Origin: a virus
Length of the DNA stretch: 64,000 nt
IMG/VR virus record: IMGVR_UViG_3300022723_000262
Coordinates: 1 to 64,000 of that record
Direction: 5' to 3' (one strand)
How positions within the stretch are numbered: position 1 is the stretch's first letter; each line of letters opens with the position of its first letter. Below, piece by piece: positions 33,389-41,613 of this stretch. The notes under the pieces are model-generated. The model made no database searches, was not told where the DNA came from, and saw only the letters and a program-made list of their open reading frames with translations. A program made the translations under genes and the position numbers.

Positions 33389-34309
33389 TTACGAGGGATC
33401 GCCGCCAACGATCTCGAATTGATCGGGCGGCGACACCAACATCAACGTGCGGCCGTTGTCCCAGGCAACGTCGATCTGATGCCAGATCCCCTTGGCATCA
33501 TCGTAGCGTCGGACAGCAACGACGGTTCCGATCTGGCCGGGCTGAATAGGGTCAGGATCTTCTTGCATGGCGACGAGACGTATGCGTTGGCCGGCACGTG
33601 GAACCTCCGTCGTTGCGTTACTGTGGACTCGGCCTTTGGCTTCCAAGTGTTCGAAGTCCGGGAAGTCGCGGATCGGAGTCAGGAACTCTTCGCCGAACCA
33701 ATCTTTGCAGCGTCCAACGATGCCAGCCAGATGCTGATTCCATTGCCCGACCGTCTCGGCCAATGCGGCAATGTCCCGACGTTCCCAAAATCCTCCCTCA
33801 TCCTTCACCTCGGCGAGCAGGTTCATCTGGCGAGCATGGTCCAGCAGCCGAATGACCGTGAGGTGGCCTTGCAGGAAGTTCTGGATTCCGCCGTCCGCTG
33901 GATTCGAGGCGTACTGCGTCTTGCAGAAAGATTCCCAATGCCAACCGTCGAGGCGCGTGGAGACCGTCTTGCCGGCAAAGTTGATCGTGGTGGGATAACG
34001 GCAGAGCCCAATATTCGCAGCCTCGCAGCCGGGACCGGGCCACGAGGTGAACGCGATGACGTGACTAGGTCGCGCCTGTGCGTACCCCGTTTCGTTCTTG
34101 ATCCAATGCGTGGCCTGGACCAGCAGCCATTTGATGTCTTCGTCTTCCACATCTTCGAAGCGGAGCGCGTCGCCGGTCAGTTCGATAACGTCGCCAACTT
34201 CCGCAAATGGCAGGTCCAACGCCTTCTGACGAAGCTGATCCACGAGCAGACGGGCACCTTCGGCTCTCGGCGTGTCCGCGTGCAGAGAGTAGTGAATCGT
34301 CAATCCCAT
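33389..34309 (-). CDS. Accessory protein with C-terminal DUF4314-like domain
   Basis: 306 aa, AAAAGGA before the ATG. Residues about 1-230 are unknown. The C-terminus (about 235-300) reads GQRIRLVAMQEDPDPIQPG, then GTVVAVRRYDDAKGIWHQIDVAWDNGRTLML, a good match to DUF4314, a small beta-barrel often found in phages and conjugative elements. It is the last gene of the leftward accessory block. The N-terminal domain has a WPGPGCEAANIG loop of unknown meaning. Confidence 0.72.
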   Translation of the reverse strand: MGLTIHYSLHADTPRAEGARLLVDQLRQKALDLPFAEVGDVIELTGDALRFEDVEDEDIKWLLVQATHWIKNETGYAQARPSHVIAFTSWPGPGCEAANIGLCRYPTTINFAGKTVSTRLDGWHWESFCKTQYASNPADGGIQNFLQGHLTVIRLLDHARQMNLLAEVKDEGGFWERRDIAALAETVGQWNQHLAGIVGRCKDWFGEEFLTPIRDFPDFEHLEAKGRVHSNATTEVPRAGQRIRLVAMQEDPDPIQPGQIGTVVAVRRYDDAKGIWHQIDVAWDNGRTLMLVSPPDQFEIVGGDPS

Positions 34310-34321
34310 GTCCGTGTCCTT

Positions 34322-34552
34322 TTAACGTCGCTCGCGGGCAACCATCTCGTGGTGCCATTTCCACAGGTCGATTTCGTCGTCAGTTGCCGGGCGAACCGTG
34401 CGAATCTCAATCGGCACGTCCTTACCGAGTCGCTCGCGCAAGTCGGCGTACAGGTCATACAGCGCAGGCTGCCCGAGTCGGCGCGCCTCGCTTTCGGATT
34501 CGGCGTCCACCAAAACGTATCGGGCGAGCGTGGCGACAAGGTAGGTGGTCAT
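34322..34552 (-). CDS. Small acidic hypothetical protein
   Basis: 76 aa, GAAAGGAA before the ATG. N-terminal strand TYLVATLARYVLVDAESESEARRLG looks like a DpnD/PcfM-like beta-alpha module, a weak resemblance. A variant of the accessory leader motif lies 41 bases upstream (34593-34615). Function unknown. Confidence 0.62.
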   Translation of the reverse strand: MTTYLVATLARYVLVDAESESEARRLGQPALYDLYADLRERLGKDVPIEIRTVRPATDDEIDLWKWHHEMVARERR

Positions 34553-34592
34553 GGCGGGTTCCTTTCGTTGTTGGTTTTCAAACGCCCTACCT

Positions 34593-34615
34593 GTGACAGA
34601 GAGCCATTATTTCCG
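34593..34615 (-). promoter_or_regulatory. Accessory-block leader motif, divergent third copy
   Basis: Minus strand reads CGGAA-N5-GGCTC-TCTGTCAC, against CGGAA-N5-GGCTC-ATGTGTGAC at 36604-36627 and 37775-37798. It lies 41 bases before the ATG of the 76-aa gene, a distance similar to the other two. Confidence 0.5.
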
Positions 34616-34714
34616 CCAAAGATCAATAGGCGTGGAGCGCGTTGGCGGCACGGCGCGACGTTTGCGCCGTGTCGCGTCCGGCGGACGTGCTTGGCCAGCG
34701 GGCCAACCAACGAG

Positions 34715-34736
34715 AAAACGCCCCACGTGGGGGCGT
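34715..34736 (-). terminator. Rho-independent terminator of the accessory subunit
   Basis: On the minus strand ACGCCCC-CACGT-GGGGCGT is a 7-bp stem with a 5-base loop followed by TTTTC. It sits 24 bases after the stop of the 176-aa gene, so it ends the upper part of the leftward block; the lower genes have their own leader motif. Confidence 0.65.
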
Positions 34737-34759
34737 GTGGGGCGACGTCGTGGCGAACG

Positions 34760-35290
34760 TTACGGTTGCTCGCCCGTTTCGTTGACCAAGACGGCCATGT
34801 CGTCGCACCAAGCGGCCTGTTTGGTGAACCATTCGGCTTGCTTGGCATCGTCGGTTGCCTCGGCGGCTTCGCGCCAAATCGCGGCGGCCCGACGCCAGTT
34901 GCACTCCCGCTGTGCCTCTTCGGCCTCGCGGGCCAGGCGGTCGCCGGTGACGTGCTCCAGCGCGTGGTACTCGGCCATCGCGTCCTCGTAGAAGAACCGC
35001 GACGTCGGGAATATGCGGCGGTGCCGAACAGTGAGGCAGCCGCGTTCCTTCATGAAGGCGACCGCTACCGACACCTGCGTGCAGGGAACGTCGGGAGCGG
35101 CCTCCCAAAGCACGCCGGTTGTTACGCCCTGGCCGGCGTGCTCTTCGATAAAGTGCGCCACCGCCTTGTAGGACGCAATCGAACAGCGGTGGCTGTACGT
35201 GCCGCCGTCGGGTTTCGCTACGGTGCGAACCAGGTGTCCCAGTTCGACCGTGAACGTTTGGCGCTGGTCAACGGGTTGCGTGCGAGTCAT
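34760..35290 (-). CDS. Hypothetical accessory protein
   Basis: 176 aa, GGAGGG before the ATG. The middle (VTTGVLWEAAPDVPCTQVSVAVAFMKERGCLTVRHRR) has winged-helix rhythm: helices followed by a beta-wing. The C-terminal half is helical and Ala/Trp/Glu-rich (AEEAQRECNWRRAAAIWREAA). Followed by a terminator. DNA-binding is a guess; no family named. Confidence 0.65.
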   Translation of the reverse strand: MTRTQPVDQRQTFTVELGHLVRTVAKPDGGTYSHRCSIASYKAVAHFIEEHAGQGVTTGVLWEAAPDVPCTQVSVAVAFMKERGCLTVRHRRIFPTSRFFYEDAMAEYHALEHVTGDRLAREAEEAQRECNWRRAAAIWREAAEATDDAKQAEWFTKQAAWCDDMAVLVNETGEQP

Positions 35291-35293
35291 CGG

Positions 35294-35497
35294 TTATCCC
35301 TCCACGCGGCTGCGCAGCCGTTGAGCCGACCGGATCGTGATGTGTCGGCCAGTCCTTTCGTTCACGGCGACGATCGTCGTGCGGTAACGCCCGCCGAACG
35401 TCGAAGTCTCCTTCAGGTCCAGCACGCGAACGGTGGTCAGGCTGCCGGAGACTTTGGCGCGGTAGCGCCCGCCAACTTCGATGTCTTTCAGTTTCAT
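35294..35497 (-). CDS. Small beta-rich protein
   Basis: 67 aa with a good ribosome-binding site (AAAGGA). MKLKDIEVGGRYRAKVSGSLTTVRVLDL is a small SH3-like or KOW-like strand pattern. It ends 3 bases before the next gene, in the same operon. Unknown function. Confidence 0.62.
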   Translation of the reverse strand: MKLKDIEVGGRYRAKVSGSLTTVRVLDLKETSTFGGRYRTTIVAVNERTGRHITIRSAQRLRSRVEG

Positions 35498-35569
35498 GGC
35501 GTTGTCCTTTCGTGGTTGAGAAATGAAAACGGCCGCCGTTGCCGGCGGCCTGTTCGGATCGAGTTGCGT

Positions 35570-35944
35570 TTAGCCGTTGGCAGCGAACTTGCCGCGTTCG
35601 GTCTTCTTGAAGCGGGCGTCGTTTCCCTTGGTGTTGATCTCCCGCAGAATGGCGCTGTACAGCGTCGCGTGCGGCGTCTTGCCTCCTGGGCTCGTCCAAA
35701 GGTTCTTGGCGGCCATCGCTTCGACCAGTTCCTTGGCGTTCATCGCCTGCTTCGTGTCGGTCAGCACCTTGGCCGCCGCGTCGATGGCGCTCAGCTTCTT
35801 GTCCTTCGCCTCGCCGTTGCCGCTGGCGGCCTTGGTCTTGGGCGAAGCCTTCTTCTTGGGCGCGGCCTTCTTGGTGGCGGCCTTCGCGCCCGAGGCCTTC
35901 TTCGCGGTCGTCGCCTTCTTCGTCGTGGTCTTCTTGGTTGCCAT
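35570..35944 (-). CDS. HARE-HTH protein with histone H1-like lysine-rich N-terminus
   Basis: 124 aa from the ATG at 35944 (GAGGAG upstream; an earlier ATG at 35992 is unlikely). Residues 1-50 are repeats of KK/AK/TK (ATKKTTTKKATTAKKASG), as in bacterial histone-like tails. Residues 52-124 match a HARE-HTH winged helix: DAAAKVLTDTKQAMNAKELVEAMAAKNLW, then TLYSAILREI and FKKTERGKFAANG. Planctomycete chromosomes encode such H1-like proteins. Here it is phage-borne, perhaps coating or silencing DNA. Confidence 0.82.
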   Translation of the reverse strand: MATKKTTTKKATTAKKASGAKAATKKAAPKKKASPKTKAASGNGEAKDKKLSAIDAAAKVLTDTKQAMNAKELVEAMAAKNLWTSPGGKTPHATLYSAILREINTKGNDARFKKTERGKFAANG

Positions 35945-36040
35945 GATCTGGCTCCTCATGAAAAACGGTCGCGATGGTTGGGCTGCCATCATCAGGCGGC
36001 GGGTACCACCCGCCGCGACGCCCGCGTGGGCGTTTCGGCT

Positions 36041-36310
36041 TTAGTGGGCGGCGTCCCAGGCCCGCTTGGTCCCGTAGCAAAGCTGCTGGCCTTCGCAGAT
36101 ATAGACCACCTGGTCTGCCTCGACGTCTCCGTCGTCGTTCGGGTCGTCATCGTCGGCTTCGTCGTTGATCTCCTGACCCGACGCCAAGCCGAAGATGTCG
36201 TTCTCGAAGGGCCAGTTGCTCTGCGTCATCAGTCGCACTTCGGCGTCGCCGCCGAGCTCGTCGCGGTAGTCTTCCAGTCGTTCGATCAATTCGTCGATGG
36301 TCATGGTCAA
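36041..36310 (-). CDS. Small acidic phage protein
   Basis: 89 aa, AAAGGAG before the ATG. TIDELIERLEDYRDELGGDAEVRLMTQSNWPFE resembles proteins seen in phage and mobile-element gene blocks. An Asp-rich run follows. Unknown function. Downstream (35990-36040) two GC-rich hairpins may end the transcript but have no T-run. Confidence 0.66.
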   Translation of the reverse strand: MTMTIDELIERLEDYRDELGGDAEVRLMTQSNWPFENDIFGLASGQEINDEADDDDPNDDGDVEADQVVYICEGQQLCYGTKRAWDAAH

Positions 36311-36331
36311 GGCTCCTTTCGTGGTGGGTGG

Positions 36332-36559
36332 TTACTCTTCGGTGCCGTCGAGGAAGGCGACGATCGCCGAGAGCCGGTTGTTGACTTCGTTCACGCTGCC
36401 GACGTCGGCCCAGTTGATCGGGTGCTCGTCGTTGCCGGGCGCGGGCAGGTCAAACAGCAACTCGCGGATGCGTTCGACCAAGTCTTGCGCGACCAGGTGG
36501 GCGTTCTCGTAGGCGGCCTCGGCGGTCAGGTTCGGCTTCTTCTTTCGGTTGGCGTTCAT
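36332..36559 (-). CDS. Small hypothetical protein of the accessory block
   Basis: 75 aa starting MNANRKKKPNLTAEAAYENAHLV, mostly helical. GGAG lies 7 bases upstream of the ATG. The leader motif at 36604-36627 is 44 bases upstream. The first four residues (MNAN) are the same as in the amidoligase gene, which has the same leader, suggesting a duplicated expression cassette. Confidence 0.62.
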   Translation of the reverse strand: MNANRKKKPNLTAEAAYENAHLVAQDLVERIRELLFDLPAPGNDEHPINWADVGSVNEVNNRLSAIVAFLDGTEE

Positions 36560-36603
36560 GCGTATTCTCCGTTTGGTTGGCGTTCGGGATTTGCGTTACG
36601 ACA

Positions 36604-36627
36604 GTCACACATGAGCCAGGAATTCCG
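36604..36627 (-). promoter_or_regulatory. Accessory leader motif, copy 1
   Basis: Minus strand CGGAA-N5-GGCTC-ATGTGTGAC, identical at 23 of 24 bases to 37775-37798. Similar sequence continues upstream on the minus strand. Both precede a gene starting ATGAACGCCAAC. Interpretable as a promoter/operator; a clean -35/-10 pair is not evident. Confidence 0.65.
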
Positions 36628-36838
36628 ACACACAGCAAGCGCTGTCGGGGAACATTCCGCCGGAATTCAGCAGGTTTTTGCTGCTGTCAAACGGGGCAAG
36701 GTTGGCGCGGGTTGGCCCCCGTTGGCCGCGTGTCGCGACGGGGCTGGCAAATGGCCAAGAGAATCGCCAGCCGTTAACGAAATACGCCACGCGGCCGCGC
36801 GGGCGACTACGTGGCGTTTGTTGGCGAAGGCTTCCGCG

Positions 36839-37711
36839 TTAAGCGGCGCTGCGGCTGGTCCCGTCGTACTTGCGGGCCATTTCGATCAGCTTCGTCTTGA
36901 TCGCCTTGAGGTCGGGCGTAGCGTTCTCGCCCGTGAGTTGCCCGTAGACCTTGTCGCGAAGCGCTCCCTTGTACCAGCCTTTGGTCCATCCCAGCCGGTA
37001 GAAGAGTCGGTTGAGTTCCGTCTCGCCTTCGCCCGCGCCCGGTCGATCCCAGCAGCTTCGCGTCCCTTCGCGCTTCGTGTATTCCCAATCCGAGCGACGC
37101 TTCGTGTTGAGCGCGAGCTCTACCAATCCCAGGCACATCATCAGGTACCCGGCGACCTTGATCTTGTTCAAAGTTCCTGCGAACGCTCTGAATTCGATTC
37201 GATTCTTCCCGCGGGCCAGGTGCGTGAGGTTCAACATGTGGTAGCGGTCGGCTTCGCAGCGTGCCTTCGCGCTGTCGTGGTTGCCGTAGTTCTTGATCGT
37301 CTTGCTGTAGCGGTTCTGTTCGCGGCGTCGCGTGCCCGTGCTGGCGTAGATCGCCTGTTCGTGGTTCCCGACCAAGGAGACCAATCGAGCGAGCGCTGCG
37401 GCATCGCCATCGAAGGTACATGTTACGTGGAGGCCTGTTGTGAAATTCACTCGGCCCCCGCGGGCGTTGATCGCGTCGATCGCGGCGAGCACCTGTTGCA
37501 AGCCTTCATATCCGCGAAGCTTCGGGCTTACGAATTCACATCCCTTGCGTCCGGGCGCCAACGTTTGAATCGAGCTGTCTCGTTCCGCCTTCCAACCTTC
37601 GGGCAGCCAGGGAACCTGCACTCCGTGGTGGTACGAGCCGATCGGCGTGGTGTCGTTGGCCGGCAAGGTGCATTCGAACTCGAGGCCCCAAAAGATGGCG
37701 TTGGCGTTCAT
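36839..37711 (-). CDS. Putative amidoligase (Amidoligase_2 family)
   Basis: 290 aa from the ATG at 37711 (AAAGGA 10 bases before); the longer frame to 37783 starts in the leader motif. The family's order is visible: FWGLEFECTLP at the start, KAERDSSIQTL, GCEFVSPKLRG, then FTTGLHVTCTFDGDAAAL and NRIEFRAFAGTLNKIK. These are the COOH-NH2 ligase (glutamine-synthetase-like) signatures. Such enzymes make amide bonds on peptides or proteins. In a phage accessory block it could tag a host or phage protein. Confidence 0.82.
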   Translation of the reverse strand: MNANAIFWGLEFECTLPANDTTPIGSYHHGVQVPWLPEGWKAERDSSIQTLAPGRKGCEFVSPKLRGYEGLQQVLAAIDAINARGGRVNFTTGLHVTCTFDGDAAALARLVSLVGNHEQAIYASTGTRRREQNRYSKTIKNYGNHDSAKARCEADRYHMLNLTHLARGKNRIEFRAFAGTLNKIKVAGYLMMCLGLVELALNTKRRSDWEYTKREGTRSCWDRPGAGEGETELNRLFYRLGWTKGWYKGALRDKVYGQLTGENATPDLKAIKTKLIEMARKYDGTSRSAA

Positions 37712-37774
37712 CGTGCGGTCGTCCTTTCTTGGCGTTGGTTTGTGTTGTCGGGCGAGGCGTCGTTCGCTTCGCGA

Positions 37775-37798
37775 GTCACACATGAGCCAGGAGTTCCG
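37775..37798 (-). promoter_or_regulatory. Accessory leader motif, copy 2
   Basis: Minus strand CGGAA-N5-GGCTC-ATGTGTGAC, 63 bases upstream of the amidoligase ATG. See copy 1 at 36604-36627. The ATG inside the motif opens a longer frame that is not the real start. Confidence 0.65.
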
Positions 37799-37989
37799 CA
37801 GAACCTCAAGCCAGGAAAAGCAGCTTTCTGCCGAGATTTCGCATGTTTTTTGGGGCGGCCACGGGTGGCCCCGTTTGGCCCCACGTCGCGTCGCAAAACC
37901 GGGCCAACAAGGAGGCGAACTTCGCCCAAAGCCGCCCCAGTTCGCGCCGTGTTTCGCCAGTGGCCGAGCGGGGCCGAAGGGGGGCGCGG

Positions 37990-38199
37990 ATGAGTGCAGA
38001 CAACGCCCCGGTGGACCCGAATCGGCTCACGCCAGAGCAAGCCGCCAAACTGCTGTCGGCCGCCGCCAAGGTGCGCGTCCCCGTGAAACAGATCACTGCT
38101 GACCTCGAGGCTGGCGTGCCGACGAATCCGGACGGCACGCTCAACCTCGTGCAATACTGCGCTTGGTTACTGAAAGAGATGGGACGACGTGGCGAGTGA
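37990..38199 (+). CDS. Small protein preceding the terminase (possible small terminase or linker)
   Basis: 69 aa, GGGGGG before the ATG. LTPEQAAKLLSAAAKVRVPVKQITADLEAGVP has a short HTH-like pattern. It overlaps the large terminase start by 11 bases. By position it could be the small terminase, but it is shorter than usual for that role. Confidence 0.55.
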   Translation: MSADNAPVDPNRLTPEQAAKLLSAAAKVRVPVKQITADLEAGVPTNPDGTLNLVQYCAWLLKEMGRRGE

Positions 38200-40459
38200 T
38201 CCCCGAAAGCTACGACCAAGCGAACTATGCCGCTTGTTGAACTCGACGTCGCTGGGCGAAGTGATCAACGAGCGGCAATTGCATCGCCATCGCACGCGGG
38301 CCGGCATGCGGATCGGCGACGGGCGTTACGTGGACCTGTTGCGCTACGTCGCGTGGTTGATTGAGATTCGCCACACACCGCGCCCGGAACCGGAAGGCGA
38401 TCCGTATGAGAAGCTGAAGGAACGGGCTCGCGCTCGCAATGTCGCGCTGGCTATCGCCGGTCGTGACATTGGCGAGTTGCCGGAGGTCGTAAACGCCGAC
38501 CGGAAGACTCGGGCCGCGACCGACTTTCAATTCTTCTGCGAGTCGTATTTCCCGCTGACGTTTCACCTGCCGTGGTCGCCCGATCACTTGAAGGTCGTCG
38601 CCAAGATCGAACAGGCGGTGCTGCGGGGCGGTCTGTTCGCGATGGCGATGCCTCGCGGCTCGGGCAAGACAACCATCTGTGAATGCGCCTGCATCTGGGC
38701 GGTGCTCAACGGCCATCGCGAGTTCGTCTGTCTGATCGGATCGGACGAAGGCCATGCGATGGACATGCTCGACTCGATCAAGATGGAACTTGACGGTAAC
38801 GACCTGCTGCTCGAGGACTATCCGGAAGTCGTCTATCCGATTCAATGCCTCGACGGGATCGCCAACCGCTGTAACGGTCAGCTCTACAAGGGCGAGCGGA
38901 CGCACATCGGCTGGACTGCTCGCGAGATCGTGCTGCCAACGATGCCGGGGAGCGTCGCGAGTGCGGCGATCATCAAGGTCGCCGGCATCACCGGGCGCAT
39001 TCGCGGGATGAAATACAAGCGGTCCGACGGGCACACGGTTCGTCCGTCGCTTGTGGTGCTCGACGATCCGCAAACGGACGAATCTGCTCGATCGCTCTCA
39101 CAATGCGCAACGCGCGAAGGCATTCTGGCTGGGGCGATTCTTGGCCTGGCCGGCCCCGGCAAGAAGATCTCCGGCATCATGCCTTGTACCGTCATCCGTC
39201 CAGGCGACATGGCCGACAACATCCTCTCGCGTGAGCGACACCCGGAATGGAATGGCGAGCGAACCAAGATGGTCTACTCGTTTCCCAGCGACGAAAAACT
39301 CTGGCAGCGCTACGGCGAGCTCCGCGCCGAGAGCCTTCGCGCCCACGGCGACATCCGTCTCGCCACGGAGTTCTATGTTGCCCATCGTGGAGCGATGGAT
39401 GCCGACGCGGAGATCGCTTGGCCCGAGCGGTTTAACCATGACGAGGAATCGGCAATCCAACACGCCATGAATCTCAAGCTACAGGACGAGGCTGCCTTCT
39501 TCGCCGAGTACCAGAACGAGCCGCTACCGACGGACGCCGCAACCGACGACGAGTTGACGCCCGATCAGATCGCCGGGAAGACAAACCGTATGCAACGTCG
39601 TGTCATTCCCATCGGATGCAACCATGTGACGATGTTCGTTGACGTCCAGGCCAACCTGCTGTTCTTCGTCGTGGCGGCATGGGAGGACGACTTCACAGGT
39701 TATGTCGTGGACTACGGGGCGTTTCCCGATCAGAAGCGCCCCTTCTTTACGCTTCGCGACGCACGCAACACACTCACACGGGTGACCAAAGCGAGCGGCC
39801 TCGAAGGATCGATCTATGCAGGCCTGGAGCACGTGACGGAGGAGTATCTCGGTCGCGAGTGGAAACGCGACGACGGTGCGATGCTGCGGATCGAACGGTG
39901 TCTGGTCGACGCCAACTGGGGTTCTTCAACGGACGTCGTTTACCAGTTCTGCCGACAGTCGGCACACGCAAGTGTGATCATGCCGAGTCACGGTCGTTTC
40001 GTCGGGGCATCCAGTCAACCGTTCTCAGAATACAAACGAAAACCGGGCGATCGTCTGGGGCACAACTGGCGGATGCCGAACGTGCATGGCAAACGGGCCG
40101 TGCGTCACGTGGTTTACGACACCAACTACTGGAAGTCATTCGTCCATGCTCGCCTGGCGGTCACGATGGGTGATCGCGGATGTCTGTCCTTGTTTGGCGA
40201 CAGTCCCGATCAGCATCGGTTGTTTGCGGAGCACCTTTCGGCCGAATACCGCGTCAAGACGGAAGGGCGTGGCCGGACCGTAGACGAGTGGAAGATGCGA
40301 CCCGAGCGAGGCGACAACCACTGGTTCGATTGCCTGGTCGGCTGCAGCGTGGCTGCCTCCATCCAGGGCGTGGTGCTCGCCGGAACGGGTAGCGTCCCGC
40401 CACCACCCGTTCGCGAGCGAATCAGCTTCGCCGAAATGCAGCGGAGGCGCCGTGGATGA
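38189..40459 (+). CDS. Phage terminase large subunit
   Basis: 756 aa from a GTG that overlaps the preceding gene. An N-terminal HTH-like region (GEVINERQLHRHRTRAGMRIGDGR) precedes the ATPase with Walker A AMPRGSGKTT (about 154-163) and Walker B LVVLDDPQTDE (about 287). The C-terminal nuclease starts at TMFVDVQANLLFFVVAAW (about 480). The enzyme packages DNA into proheads. The N-terminal HTH may recognise the packaging site and compensate for a missing small subunit. Confidence 0.9.
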   Translation: MASDPRKLRPSELCRLLNSTSLGEVINERQLHRHRTRAGMRIGDGRYVDLLRYVAWLIEIRHTPRPEPEGDPYEKLKERARARNVALAIAGRDIGELPEVVNADRKTRAATDFQFFCESYFPLTFHLPWSPDHLKVVAKIEQAVLRGGLFAMAMPRGSGKTTICECACIWAVLNGHREFVCLIGSDEGHAMDMLDSIKMELDGNDLLLEDYPEVVYPIQCLDGIANRCNGQLYKGERTHIGWTAREIVLPTMPGSVASAAIIKVAGITGRIRGMKYKRSDGHTVRPSLVVLDDPQTDESARSLSQCATREGILAGAILGLAGPGKKISGIMPCTVIRPGDMADNILSRERHPEWNGERTKMVYSFPSDEKLWQRYGELRAESLRAHGDIRLATEFYVAHRGAMDADAEIAWPERFNHDEESAIQHAMNLKLQDEAAFFAEYQNEPLPTDAATDDELTPDQIAGKTNRMQRRVIPIGCNHVTMFVDVQANLLFFVVAAWEDDFTGYVVDYGAFPDQKRPFFTLRDARNTLTRVTKASGLEGSIYAGLEHVTEEYLGREWKRDDGAMLRIERCLVDANWGSSTDVVYQFCRQSAHASVIMPSHGRFVGASSQPFSEYKRKPGDRLGHNWRMPNVHGKRAVRHVVYDTNYWKSFVHARLAVTMGDRGCLSLFGDSPDQHRLFAEHLSAEYRVKTEGRGRTVDEWKMRPERGDNHWFDCLVGCSVAASIQGVVLAGTGSVPPPPVRERISFAEMQRRRRG

Positions 40460-40650
40460 AGCAATCCAAGCCTTCTCGCTCGGAACGCGGAATCTGCTGT
40501 CCGCAATGTGGTTGCCGGCACTTCGATACCACGCACACGGAGCCGCTTCGCGACGGGCGTATCCGACGCCGCAAGACATGCCGCCACTGCGGTCGAAAAG
40601 TCGTGACTCACGAGGTCACGCAGGTTGGTTCGCCGAACAAATCCGACTAA
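40456..40650 (+). CDS. Small zinc-ribbon protein after terminase
   Basis: 64 aa; ATG overlaps the terminase stop (ATGA). CPQCGCRHFDTTHTEPLRDGRIRRRKTCRHCGRKVVTHE is very like the N-terminal zinc ribbon of NrdR and phage zinc-finger proteins. Transcription or DNA-binding role likely. It ends 8 bases from the convergent peptidase gene. Confidence 0.75.
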   Translation: MKQSKPSRSERGICCPQCGCRHFDTTHTEPLRDGRIRRRKTCRHCGRKVVTHEVTQVGSPNKSD

Positions 40651-40657
40651 CTGTAGC

Positions 40658-41482
40658 TCATACTTGCTTTGCTCGCGCGATTGCAATAACGGTGCGCAGA
40701 CGATTGATGACAGTGTCTGTGCTGTCACCAAACAGATCGGCTCGGACAGGTGGAAGCTCAACTGACGTTTGAAGGCCGCTTGTGAACAGGCGATATGTTT
40801 CCGCACGAACCGCATCGACGTGTATTTGTGGCAGGAGTGCGATCCTCACAGAAGGATGGCCATGCGACCGGTTCATGCATTCCGCGTCGCATTCGTCCCA
40901 GTCGACCTTCTTCTTCCCGCGCATCCAGTCTTCAAAGAGATTAGCAAACAACTCCGACGACGCGTGCCGCCACGGCAGTATGGCGTCTGCAGCGTCTGAA
41001 TCCGACTCGATCGGCCGATTGCTCGTACGGTCGGTTCGGGAACCGCCCGACTCTCGCACGGTGAGCCGGTAGAAGCGGGAGAACCAGCGAAAGGAAAAGC
41101 CAATCTCCTGATCGCCACCCGACCAGGTGCGGTCTACGTGATGGCCCCACTCGTGATACAGGATGAATTCACCCGGTGCGACGAGAAACGGAGGAGGCGG
41201 CGGCTCCATCCCCAGCGCACGCATATCTCGCATTACCTCGCCGCTAAAAGCGCCTTCTGGATGCACGTATCTGCCGCCTGCATGTGTGATGCCACTTCGG
41301 TTTCCGCTCCGAGTCTTAACCACGACGCACGTCGGGTCATGGAAACCTCGCTCGGCAAGGCGCCTGAGCCCTCGCTTCAAGCCGGGCGAAATGCGCTCTC
41401 CGTAAGACTGGACCCGAAAGCCGTGAATTGTGACCACGGAGGAGAGGTCACGATCGCTTGTCGTGGAGGGATCGGCGTCCAT
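40658..41482 (-). CDS. Zinc metallopeptidase-like protein (HEXXH), antisense moron
   Basis: About 274 aa from the ATG at 41482 (the frame extends to 41524). FILYHEWGHHVDRTW carries the HExxH zinc-peptidase motif near residue 110, and SSELFANLFEDWM provides a downstream Glu as possible third ligand. No signal peptide is visible. It is the only leftward gene among the rightward late genes, lying between terminase and portal, so it probably has its own promoter and is an accessory (moron) gene. Substrate unknown; it could act on host proteins or in lysogenic conversion. Confidence 0.72.
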   Translation of the reverse strand: MDADPSTTSDRDLSSVVTIHGFRVQSYGERISPGLKRGLRRLAERGFHDPTCVVVKTRSGNRSGITHAGGRYVHPEGAFSGEVMRDMRALGMEPPPPPFLVAPGEFILYHEWGHHVDRTWSGGDQEIGFSFRWFSRFYRLTVRESGGSRTDRTSNRPIESDSDAADAILPWRHASSELFANLFEDWMRGKKKVDWDECDAECMNRSHGHPSVRIALLPQIHVDAVRAETYRLFTSGLQTSVELPPVRADLFGDSTDTVINRLRTVIAIARAKQV

Positions 41483-41613
41483 CGTAAGCCTTCGGCGAGC
41501 AATGACGGTTGACTGTCGTCGCATGGTACATCCCGAGGTTGATCCAGCAAAGATTCAACCTCCGAGAACCTCATTGCTAGATGTAGCACGATTTCGGGAA
41601 ATCTTCGCCGCCA

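Noticed and set aside
36839-37783. Longer amidoligase start at 37783.
   Set aside because: That ATG is inside the leader motif; the ATG at 37711 has AAAGGA and gives the conserved start of the family.
33266-37993. A 1,575-codon open frame on the plus strand opposite the leftward accessory genes.
   Set aside because: It is the antisense shadow of several minus-strand genes in GC-rich DNA; those have start signals, domains and ribosome-binding sites, and the long frame has no recognisable domain.
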